Shown one piece after another: positions 35,534-43,158 of a DNA stretch of 64,000 nt. How positions within the stretch are numbered: position 1 is the stretch's first letter; each line of letters starts with the position of its first letter. The translations under genes were made by a program, and so were the position numbers. This DNA is from Coprobacter fastidiosus (lineage in GTDB: Bacteria; Bacteroidota; Bacteroidia; Bacteroidales; Coprobacteraceae), in the NCBI RefSeq assembly GCF_030296935.1, contig NZ_AP028032.1, positions 2,852,001-2,916,000 on the forward strand, in the 5' to 3' direction. The notes below the pieces were generated by a model. It saw nothing but the letters and a program-made list of their open reading frames with translations, searched no databases and was not told the DNA's origin.

Positions 35534-36271
35534 ATGATTTATATCAAGCGTATAATAAATCGTAAACCGATAGAAGAAAGATGCGAATATCCCTATAATA
35601 TTCCGTCTATATTACATATGGATGAGTTTGAGTTCCGGGAAAGCGTTACGTTTATTACCGGAGAAAACGGGGCAGGAAAATCTACTTTTATCGAAGCTCT
35701 TGCCATTTGTGCCGGATTCAATCCGGAAGGAGGCAGTCCTAATCTGAATTATCACACTTATGATTCTCATTCGAGCCTGTTCAATGATCTTAAATTGGTG
35801 AGATCGGCTTACCGGAATAAAGACGGCTATTTTCTCAGAGCCGAGAGTTTTTATAATGTATCCAGTGAATTGGATCGTATTTCGGGCCGTGCATTTCAAA
35901 TGATAAATTATGGCGGTATGCTTCATGAGTATTCGCATGGTGAGAGTTTTCTGGCCCTTGTTCAGAATCGACTGTCGGGGAACGGCTTGTTTATATTCGA
36001 TGAACCGGAATCGGCTTTGTCTATCTCCAGCCAGTTCCGACTGCTGATTCGGATGAAAGAACTGGTGGATAATAAATCTCAGTTTATCATCGCTACTCAT
36101 TCCCCTATATTGTTGTCTTATCCCGGAGCTGATATTTACCGCATAACGAATAACGGATTCGAATCGGTGACTTATGAAGAGACTGACCAGTTTAAGTTGA
36201 CAAAGTACTTTATAAATAATTATCCCAAGATGCTTGACGAATTGGGAGTATCGGAGGATAACAATATATAG
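35534..36271 (+). CDS. AAA/ABC-type ATPase, stand-alone
   Basis: A 245-residue ATPase of the stand-alone RecF/SMC-like type. Walker A is GENGAGKS (43-50), an ABC-signature-like SHGES lies at 134-138, Walker B is LFIFDEPESAL (152-162), and the H-loop THSP has His189. No membrane segment and no coiled coil, so it is neither a transporter ATPase with its own permease nor a full SMC protein. It follows the small-protein array by 61 bp in the same direction. A link to the array is possible but unproven; similar lone ATPases are common in Bacteroidetes. Confidence 0.85.
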   Translation: MIYIKRIINRKPIEERCEYPYNIPSILHMDEFEFRESVTFITGENGAGKSTFIEALAICAGFNPEGGSPNLNYHTYDSHSSLFNDLKLVRSAYRNKDGYFLRAESFYNVSSELDRISGRAFQMINYGGMLHEYSHGESFLALVQNRLSGNGLFIFDEPESALSISSQFRLLIRMKELVDNKSQFIIATHSPILLSYPGADIYRITNNGFESVTYEETDQFKLTKYFINNYPKMLDELGVSEDNNI

Positions 36272-36300
36272 AGCGATAGAATTAAAGTCTATCGCTCTAT
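36268..36300. terminator. Bidirectional 13-bp hairpin terminator
   Basis: ATAGAGCGATAGA (36268-36280) pairs perfectly with TCTATCGCTCTAT (36288-36300) over a 7-base loop. It separates the convergent ATPase and Smr genes. Confidence 0.8.
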
Positions 36301-36317
36301 GTATAATGGCTTATATT

Positions 36318-37370
36318 TTAACGTATTGTAACTTGGGTTGCCCCATATCCGTATTCACGGAAAGAGGCGTCTTGATAATAGAAAGTCTTATATTTTGTTT
36401 TTAATTCGGTTATCAATGCATTACGTAATACGCCATCGCCTTTGCCGTGTATAAATATGATTTTTCTGCCTTTCTCGTTTTTGTGTTCATTCAGAATTTC
36501 CCTTACTTTTTGCAGTTGATATTGAAGTATATCGGAGTTACTCATTCCTGCAGTAGTATCGAGAAGTTCGTTAATGTGAAGGTCTATTTCTAAAGGTTCG
36601 TTTATCGGACGGTGTTTCTTTTTGATCGCCTGCCGTTCCGGTTTTTCCGAATCTTTTTTTTGTTTTATGGCAATTTCGATCTCGGCGGGATCTATGATGA
36701 ATGATCGCTCAGGAATATCATTGCGCACGATCGGGAAGATTAGGGCATCTTCATCGAAGTAATCATTTTCCCGGAAGCTATGCAGTTTGTAAAATTTGAC
36801 CGTATCGACGCGATGTTCTACCGATATAGGATTTTTCTGTTTGAATGCTTTTTCTTTTTTATAAGCTATTGCCTGGATGCAGATACGTTCCAGGTCGTTC
36901 AATATCTCTTTTCCGAATGTTTCCAGGTGTAGCTTTATGTTGGGTTCGATAGATCCGTGGTATCTTACGAGCCAACCTGCGTCAGTTTTGCAGGAATAGG
37001 TAAAATCGAGAAAATAATTGCTGTCGTTTATTAAATAAGCATCGAAACGTGTGATTTGCAAATTCTTCCGCTCTTCCGGTACGAATGCTAATAAAATGTT
37101 CAGACGTTCTCCCTCCGGTGTTTCGAGTAGAGGCAGTTCTTCTTCCTCTTCTTGAATAATATTCCGGGATATTTGAGGCGAATCAGTCCGTTTTTCAGGA
37201 ACAGGATCGCTGTATTTTTTCCCGGCTTCTATCACTACGCATTCTCGTAACAGTACGGGAGTTTCAAACCCGTCTTCCTCTTCGACCAAAGCAATATCTT
37301 TATTTATTTTTTTTACGATTCCTCCGCCCACAGAGTTCAGGAAGCGTACTCTATCACCTACTTTAACCAT
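36318..37370 (-). CDS. DUF2027/Smr-domain protein
   Basis: A 350-residue protein. The first 60 residues form a small beta domain (VKVGDRVRFLNSVGGGIVKKI). A central DUF2027-type beta domain covers about 85-250. The C-terminal Smr (MutS2-like) domain spans about 270-350, with DLHINELLDT and HGKGDGVLRNALI. Smr domains act as nicking or RNA-cleaving endonucleases in other proteins. No MutS ATPase is attached. It is divergent from queA with about 57 bp between the starts. Confidence 0.85.
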   Translation of the reverse strand: MVKVGDRVRFLNSVGGGIVKKINKDIALVEEEDGFETPVLLRECVVIEAGKKYSDPVPEKRTDSPQISRNIIQEEEEELPLLETPEGERLNILLAFVPEERKNLQITRFDAYLINDSNYFLDFTYSCKTDAGWLVRYHGSIEPNIKLHLETFGKEILNDLERICIQAIAYKKEKAFKQKNPISVEHRVDTVKFYKLHSFRENDYFDEDALIFPIVRNDIPERSFIIDPAEIEIAIKQKKDSEKPERQAIKKKHRPINEPLEIDLHINELLDTTAGMSNSDILQYQLQKVREILNEHKNEKGRKIIFIHGKGDGVLRNALITELKTKYKTFYYQDASFREYGYGATQVTIR

Positions 37371-37400
37371 ATCTTTATCTGTTTATCTCACAAAGTTGCT

Positions 37401-37408
37401 TATTTTTG
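37401..37408 (+). promoter_or_regulatory. Bacteroidetes -7 box for queA
   Basis: TATTTTTG matches TAnnTTTG, 19 bp before the queA start. The -33 element would fall inside the start of the divergent Smr gene and is not obvious. Confidence 0.45.
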
Positions 37409-37427
37409 TAGATATATTCAATAGATT

Positions 37428-38651
37428 ATGCAAAAAACACGAGATATACGTATCGAAGAATTCAATTATCCGCTGCCGGATGAGCGCATTGCAAAATTCC
37501 CTTTATCGCAAAGAGACCGTTCTAAATTGCTGTTATATCGTTCTGGTTCGGTTTCCGAGTCCGAGTTTTTTCATTTACCCGATCTGTTGCCGGAGAATAG
37601 CTTGTTGGTATTCAATAATACAAAGGTGATACAGGCACGGCTTCATTTCAGGAAAGAGACAGGTGCGTTGATCGAAATATTCTGCCTTGAACCTCTTTCT
37701 CCGAATAATTATTTGTTGTCGTTCCAGTCCAACAGGGAATGTGTTTGGGCATGTATGGTCGGAAATTTAAAAAAGTGGAAAAGCGGAACATTATCCCGGA
37801 CGGTTATTATAGAGGGTAAATCCGTGACTTTAAATGCTGATCGGCTGAATGCGTACGGAAATAGTTTTGAGATTCGTTTTTCATGGGATAATCCGCAAAT
37901 CTCTTTTGCAGCTTTGCTCGATGCAGTCGGCGAACTCCCTATTCCCCCTTATTTGAATCGGGAAACGGAAGAGAGCGATAAGGAGACTTATCAGACAGTA
38001 TATTCAAAAATAGAGGGATCTGTTGCCGCTCCTACGGCCGGTCTTCATTTTACGGAAGATGTATTGGCTGCTCTGAAAGAGAAATGCATTCCGTGCCTGG
38101 AATTGACGTTGCATGTCGGGGCGGGGACATTCAAACCGGTGAAGAGCGAGACGATCGAAGGTCATGAAATGCACACCGAGTTTATTTCGGTCGAACGTTC
38201 ATTGATTGTATCTCTTGCCGAAACCGACCGTCGGATTATTGCCGTAGGAACAACTTCGGTGCGTACATTGGAAAGTCTTTATTATATCGGTCGGACGTTA
38301 GAGTACAATCCCGATGCTGTTCCGGAAGAGCTGAAAGTCGGACAATGGCAGCCTTACGACGATACGGTGGCGGAGATCGATTATCGGAAAGCGTTGCGGA
38401 ATATTGTAGATTATTTAGACCGAAAAGGTCTGTCGAGACTCGTAACAGCTACGCAAATTATAATTGCTCCGGGATATACGTTTAAGATTGTCAGGGGAAT
38501 GATTACTAATTTTCACCAGCCGCAAAGCACTTTATTGTTATTGGTCTCGGCTTTTGTAGACGGAAGGTGGCGGGAGATATACGATTATGCTTTGTCTCAC
38601 GATTTCCGTTTTTTAAGTTATGGAGACAGTTCTCTGTTATTGCCTGATTAA
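37428..38651 (+). CDS. queA: S-adenosylmethionine:tRNA ribosyltransferase-isomerase
   Basis: A 407-residue enzyme of queuosine synthesis that transfers the ribosyl moiety of SAM to preQ1 in tRNA. Signature stretches are present: DYPLP-like start, NNTKVIQARL, AAPTAGLHFT (about 202-211), LHVGAGTFKPV, GTTSVRTLES and ITNFHQPQSTLLLL. It is longer than the common 340-350-residue QueA. The HQPQS stretch differs from the usual HLPKS, so it may be the longer Bacteroidetes paralogue. Reaction inferred from family. Confidence 0.88.
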   Translation: MQKTRDIRIEEFNYPLPDERIAKFPLSQRDRSKLLLYRSGSVSESEFFHLPDLLPENSLLVFNNTKVIQARLHFRKETGALIEIFCLEPLSPNNYLLSFQSNRECVWACMVGNLKKWKSGTLSRTVIIEGKSVTLNADRLNAYGNSFEIRFSWDNPQISFAALLDAVGELPIPPYLNRETEESDKETYQTVYSKIEGSVAAPTAGLHFTEDVLAALKEKCIPCLELTLHVGAGTFKPVKSETIEGHEMHTEFISVERSLIVSLAETDRRIIAVGTTSVRTLESLYYIGRTLEYNPDAVPEELKVGQWQPYDDTVAEIDYRKALRNIVDYLDRKGLSRLVTATQIIIAPGYTFKIVRGMITNFHQPQSTLLLLVSAFVDGRWREIYDYALSHDFRFLSYGDSSLLLPD

Positions 38652-38715
38652 ATTGGAGCGGATGTACAATAATTTGCGGAATATGCCGTATAAACTATAA
38701 AATAATTTGCATTTG

Positions 38716-40689
38716 ATGTTGAAGCGGATATACGTGCCTTTATCTCTTTTTTTATTAGCGTGGTTGTTTACGGGATGCAACAGTGCAAAACTGAGCACGG
38801 CCGACGGACAATTTCGCCGGGGAGAATATTTCGCCGCCGCAGCGACATATCGTAAAGTATATAATAAGACCTCTCCTCGTAAAGAACGGGCGCTTAGGGG
38901 CAAGATAGCATTCCGTATGGCAACTTGTTATCGCATGTTGAACTCCGCTCCTCGTTGTGCCGGGGCGTATCAAAATGCGATCAGATACCATTATCCGGAT
39001 AGTACGGCTTATTTATATTTGGGTAGAGCGCTTCAAATGCAGGGCAAATATAAAGATGCGATAAAGAATTATGACCTTTATTTGGAAAAGAAGCCGGATG
39101 ATCCTTTGGCATTAAACGGGAAAAAAGGATGTGAATTGGCTGTGGAGTTAAAGGCTAAGCCGACACGTTATGTTGTAAAGCGGGCTAATCTGTTTAATTC
39201 CAGAAGAAGCGAATGTAGTCCGATGTTTTTGGGAAGTGATTATGATCAATTATATTTTTCTTCTACGAACGACAAGGCTTCAGGAAATAATAAGAGCGAT
39301 ATTACGGGGGTAAAGAATAATGATATTTTCTTTTCAAAAAAGGATGAAAAAGGGGCATGGATGCGTCCCGAATTGGTAGAAGGAGAGGTGAATACCGAGC
39401 TGGATGAGGGAATTATCAGTTTCAGTCCCGATGGCAGTACGATGTATTTGACAAAAGCAAGAAGAGAACCCAATTCGGATACGTCTGTTGAGATATTTAC
39501 CTCGTCGCGTTCCGGGGCTAAATGGAGTGCCGGGCAGAAATATGAGATCACCGGGGATACGTTGTCTGTTTTTGCACATCCGGCAGTGTCGCCTGATGGA
39601 GAGTACCTGTATTTTACCTCAGATATGCCCGGAGGATACGGAGGAAAGGATCTTTGGCGTATTGCTCTGAATGATGAAAAAGGAGGAGTGGAAAATTTGG
39701 GGAGTCAGATAAATACTCCGGGAGATGAAGTTTTTCCGTATATCCGTGAAAACGGAGATCTATATTTTTCATCGGACGGACATCCGGGAATGGGGGGGCT
39801 CGACCTGTTTAAGGCAAAGATGAATGAGTATGGTGTTTGGCAGATTGAAAATTTGGGGTATCCGATCAATTCTTCCTCTGATGATTTCGGTATTACGTTC
39901 GGACCGGGTGAATCCGGATTTTTCAGTTCTAACCGCAATGATGCTCGAGGATATGACCATATTTATAGTTTTGAATTGCCTACGATCAATGTGTGGGTGA
40001 CCGGAGTCGTTATCGACCGTGACGAAGAACCTGTTCCGGATGCTATTATCCGCATTGTCGGCAAGGATGGTTCTAATCAAAAAGCTATAGCCCGAAAGGA
40101 CGGGACTTATAAATTCCCTTTAAGTTTAGGTACGGATTATGTGATGATGGCGGGATGCCGGGGCTTCTTGAATGCCAAGAATGAAATGCGCACCAGTGAT
40201 GAGGAAAAAAATATCACCTATTCGGTCGATTTTATTCTTGCATCCATAACGAAACCGGTATTGATCGAAAATATATTTTATGATTTTGATAAGGCTACAT
40301 TGCGTCCCGAGTCGGCGACAGCGTTGGATGAGTTGATAAAGATGCTCGAAGATAATCCGAATGTGACGATCGAGTTGGGTGCACATACCGATATGAAAGG
40401 AACGGATGCCTATAATTTGAATTTGTCGGAACGTCGGGCTAAGTCTGTCGTGGATTATTTGATTGCCGGGGGGATTGCGGCAGACCGTCTTACTCCGAAA
40501 GGTTACGGTGAAAGCCAGCCTAAAACGATAACCAAAAAAATGGCACAGAAATATCCGATGTTTAAAGAAGGAGATGTGCTTACCGAAGAATATATTCTCG
40601 CATTGCCTGAAGATCAGCAAGAAATCGCCAATCAGATAAACCGTCGCACCGAATTTCGTGTGTTGAAAATAAATTACGGCTTGTATTGA
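38716..40689 (+). CDS. porE-like: PorE-like OmpA-family lipoprotein with TPR and PD40 domains
   Basis: A 657-residue lipoprotein (lipobox FTGC, about residue 18). Domains in order: TPR repeats (about 30-135), a WD40-like PD40 beta-propeller (about 155-430, with SPDGEYLYFTSD), a carboxypeptidase-regulatory-like domain (about 440-525) and an OmpA C-terminal domain (about 540-657, with TIELGAHTDMKGTDAYN). That order is the one known for PorE, which ties the T9SS machinery to peptidoglycan. The ATG at 38716 is chosen over an upstream TTG. Three T9SS cargo genes lie 2.5 kb away. Paralogues of this layout exist, so PorE itself is likely but not certain. Confidence 0.8.
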   Translation: MLKRIYVPLSLFLLAWLFTGCNSAKLSTADGQFRRGEYFAAAATYRKVYNKTSPRKERALRGKIAFRMATCYRMLNSAPRCAGAYQNAIRYHYPDSTAYLYLGRALQMQGKYKDAIKNYDLYLEKKPDDPLALNGKKGCELAVELKAKPTRYVVKRANLFNSRRSECSPMFLGSDYDQLYFSSTNDKASGNNKSDITGVKNNDIFFSKKDEKGAWMRPELVEGEVNTELDEGIISFSPDGSTMYLTKARREPNSDTSVEIFTSSRSGAKWSAGQKYEITGDTLSVFAHPAVSPDGEYLYFTSDMPGGYGGKDLWRIALNDEKGGVENLGSQINTPGDEVFPYIRENGDLYFSSDGHPGMGGLDLFKAKMNEYGVWQIENLGYPINSSSDDFGITFGPGESGFFSSNRNDARGYDHIYSFELPTINVWVTGVVIDRDEEPVPDAIIRIVGKDGSNQKAIARKDGTYKFPLSLGTDYVMMAGCRGFLNAKNEMRTSDEEKNITYSVDFILASITKPVLIENIFYDFDKATLRPESATALDELIKMLEDNPNVTIELGAHTDMKGTDAYNLNLSERRAKSVVDYLIAGGIAADRLTPKGYGESQPKTITKKMAQKYPMFKEGDVLTEEYILALPEDQQEIANQINRRTEFRVLKINYGLY

Positions 40690-40889
40690 TTTCTCGAAAT
40701 TTCCGAAAAGCATTTTCAGGGAATTTATACTGTCTTTAGAATATTCTTAAAAATAAAAAAGGGGCTTTCTTGCAGATTCTGGATTATCTTAAAAGTTTTT
40801 ACTTTTCTTGATTTTGTGACATATTGTTCTACTATTGTGTGTATTTTCCGTATTTTTGTTATTGTATATCGAAATATTTAGGTATATTG

Positions 40890-40920
40890 TTTGCTATCAT
40901 TTAAGATTGTCTTATCTTTG
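40890..40920 (+). promoter_or_regulatory. Complete Bacteroidetes promoter for the aminotransferase gene
   Basis: TTTG at 40890-40893 and TATCTTTG at 40913-40920 are separated by 19 bp, matching the TTTG/TAnnTTTG consensus. This is the best-matching sigma-factor promoter of the window. Confidence 0.8.
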
Positions 40921-40973
40921 CAAGCGTAAAATAGTTAAGATGCAGAAAGTAATAATTTAAACAAATATCACCC

Positions 40974-42167
40974 ATGAATCAGATTTCAGAACGTTTGGCA
41001 AGCCTCTCTCCTTCAGAGACGTTGGCTATGTCGCAGAAAAGTAATGAATTGAAAACGCAAGGAATAGACATCATCAATTTAAGTGTAGGAGAGCCTGACT
41101 TCAATACCCCCGATCATATTAAAGCCGCAGCGAAAAAAGCGATTGATGATAATTTTTCATTCTATTCTCCGGTTCCCGGATATATGGATCTGCGTAAAGC
41201 TATATGTGCGAAACTGAAAAATGAAAATGCGCTGGAGTTTACTCCCGACCAGATTGTTGTGTCGAACGGTGCAAAACAATCTATTTGTAACGCGATATTG
41301 AGTCTTATCGATCCGGAAGACGAAGTGATTATTCCTGCTCCGTATTGGGTGAGCTATGTAGAAATGGTGAAGCTTGCCGAAGGTAAAAGCGTGATTATTA
41401 CGGCAGGTATCGATCAGGATTTCAAAATTACGCCTGCTCAGCTCGAAGCCGCTATTACACCTAAAACTAAGGCATTGATCTTGTGTTCGCCGTCCAATCC
41501 GACAGGAAGTGTTTATTCGAAAGACGAATTGAAAGCTTTAGCCGATGTGTTGGCTAAATATCCTCGGGTGATTGTATTGGCTGATGAAATCTATGAACAC
41601 ATTAATTATATAGGAGGGCATCAGAGTATTGCCCAATTTGAAAATATCCGTGATCGTGTAGCTATTATAAACGGAGTATCGAAAGCTTACGCAATGACCG
41701 GATGGCGTATCGGTTTTATTGCCGCACCTCTTTGGTTGGCAAAAGCATGCAATAAGTTGCAGAGTCAATATACTTCCGGACCGAGTTCTATTGCCCAAAA
41801 AGCTTCGGTGGCAGCTTTTGCAGGCGATCAATCGTGTGTAGGAGAGATGCGCAAGGCATTTGAACGTCGTCGTAATTTGGTTGTCGATCTGGCAAAACAG
41901 ATTCCTGGTTTTAAGGTAAACGTTCCTCAGGGTGCTTTTTATCTTTTTCCTGAAGTAAGTTACTATTTTGGAAAATCTTTCGGAGACCGTAAAATAGAAA
42001 ATGCTGCGGACCTGGCAATGTTCTTGTTAGAAGAAGGTCATGTCGCAACAGTCGGTGGTGCTGCATTCGGAACTCCCGAGTGTTTGCGTTTTTCGTATGC
42101 GACTTCTGACGAAAACTTGGTTGAAGCTCTACGTCGTATAAAAGAGGCGCTGGCAAAATTGAAATAA
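40974..42167 (+). CDS. aspC-like: Aspartate aminotransferase (PLP-dependent, class I)
   Basis: A 397-residue cytoplasmic transaminase. The PLP Lys is K237 in NGVSKAYAMTGWRIGF. Asp204 (ADEIYE) and Asn175 (SNPTG) contact the cofactor, and the closing region GTPECLRFSYA carries the substrate-binding Arg. The sequence type is that of aspartate aminotransferases using oxaloacetate or 2-oxoglutarate. It has its own strong promoter and a following terminator, so it is monocistronic. Confidence 0.92.
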   Translation: MNQISERLASLSPSETLAMSQKSNELKTQGIDIINLSVGEPDFNTPDHIKAAAKKAIDDNFSFYSPVPGYMDLRKAICAKLKNENALEFTPDQIVVSNGAKQSICNAILSLIDPEDEVIIPAPYWVSYVEMVKLAEGKSVIITAGIDQDFKITPAQLEAAITPKTKALILCSPSNPTGSVYSKDELKALADVLAKYPRVIVLADEIYEHINYIGGHQSIAQFENIRDRVAIINGVSKAYAMTGWRIGFIAAPLWLAKACNKLQSQYTSGPSSIAQKASVAAFAGDQSCVGEMRKAFERRRNLVVDLAKQIPGFKVNVPQGAFYLFPEVSYYFGKSFGDRKIENAADLAMFLLEEGHVATVGGAAFGTPECLRFSYATSDENLVEALRRIKEALAKLK

Positions 42168-42190
42168 CCGGTTATTTCTGTAAAAATATG

Positions 42191-42220
42191 AAAGGGTTGT
42201 CTGTTTGCAGGCAACCTTTT
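42191..42220 (+). terminator. Terminator after the aminotransferase gene
   Basis: A 13-bp stem (42191-42203 with 42208-42220, including two G-T pairs) over a TTTG loop is followed by a run of T at 42217-42224. It lies 24 bp past the stop. Confidence 0.85.
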
Positions 42221-42224
42221 TTTT

Positions 42225-42500
42225 GAGTTTCTATTTACACTTTGTTCTCAGTTCTCATGGATTTTCGTAATATTTATTGGACAAGCTCTTAGAAACTTTA
42301 TTCCTATTTTTTTCTTTTTTTCTTGTGGTAAATCTGTTATTAAAAGAGGTGTCTTTTTATTGTTATATGTATAACCGGTTTTTGCATTATTATGTGCATA
42401 ATAGTGAGTGATATTGCATATTTATTTATATTGATGATTTCTTTATAAAATCTTTATACCCTGCCTTATAATACTTACAATATACTTATAACTTCAATTG
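42225..42500. other. AT-rich intergenic region before the sigma gene
   Basis: About 275 bp without a gene. A short inverted repeat TATTATG/CATAATA (42388-42394 and 42397-42403) is present. No other feature was recognised. Confidence 0.3.
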
Positions 42501-42508
42501 TACATTTG
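42501..42508 (+). promoter_or_regulatory. Bacteroidetes -7 box for the sigma factor gene
   Basis: TACATTTG matches TAnnTTTG exactly, 57 bp before the ATG. This suggests the ECF gene is transcribed by the housekeeping sigma factor rather than itself. Confidence 0.45.
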
Positions 42509-42565
42509 TAACATCCAAAAGGGAAATGGATTACAAATGTTTAATTTTTAAAGACAGATAATAAT

Positions 42566-43078
42566 ATGGACGAAAAAAAAATGACCGGTCTGTTAATCGG
42601 GATGCAAAAGAGCTTGTTCAATTTTGCTTATAGCCTGACCATGAATCGAGATGATGCTCAAGACCTGTTGCAAGCAACTTCTCTTAAAGTGCTTAGCAAT
42701 GTAGAAAAATTAGTTCATTATGAAAATCTGAATGGGTGGATGTATACGATCATGCGTAATATTTTTATTAATGATTATCACCGTAACGTCAATCGCAGAA
42801 CGGTTTATGATAATGAAGACGAAACAATAATGAAATCTGTTGCAAATGATCCTTCGGACGATACTCCTGAATCTTTATATAATGTCAAAGAAATAAATAA
42901 AGCGATCAATAGTCTTTCAAAAGAATATCGTGTGCCTTTTTCACTTTATCTTGCCGGTTATAAATATCAGGAAATTGCCGATGAAATGCATCTGCCTATC
43001 GGAACGATAAAAAGCCGTATCTATATGACACGTCAGCAATTGCAGTCTCAATTGAGAGATTACCATTATGAAAGATAG
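42566..43078 (+). CDS. ECF-type RNA polymerase sigma factor, no linked anti-sigma
   Basis: A 170-residue sigma-70-family protein. Region 2 spans about 10-75 (SLTMNRDDAQDLLQATSLKV). Region 4 spans about 115-165 (LSKEYRVPFSLYLAGYKYQEIA and a helix-turn-helix with TIKSRIYMTRQQL). Both are typical of the compact extracytoplasmic-function group. No anti-sigma gene (FecR or zinc-type) follows; the next gene is convergent and a hairpin lies between. Its targets are unknown. Confidence 0.9.
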   Translation: MDEKKMTGLLIGMQKSLFNFAYSLTMNRDDAQDLLQATSLKVLSNVEKLVHYENLNGWMYTIMRNIFINDYHRNVNRRTVYDNEDETIMKSVANDPSDDTPESLYNVKEINKAINSLSKEYRVPFSLYLAGYKYQEIADEMHLPIGTIKSRIYMTRQQLQSQLRDYHYER

Positions 43079-43102
43079 CGTGTGAGTGTGTGTTGTAAAA
43101 AG

Positions 43103-43139
43103 AAAAGAGGAAGCCAAATAATAATCGGCTTCCTCTTTT
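43103..43139. terminator. Bidirectional terminator between sigma and nuclease genes
   Basis: AAAAGAGGAAGCC (43103-43115) pairs perfectly with GGCTTCCTCTTTT (43127-43139), with A and T flanks on the two sides. Confidence 0.85.
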
Positions 43140-43158
43140 TAGTTTTGCAGAACAGTGT

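Noticed and set aside
40126-40713. A 195-codon reverse frame
   Set aside because: It overlaps the OmpA domain coding region of the PorE-like gene, which is well supported.
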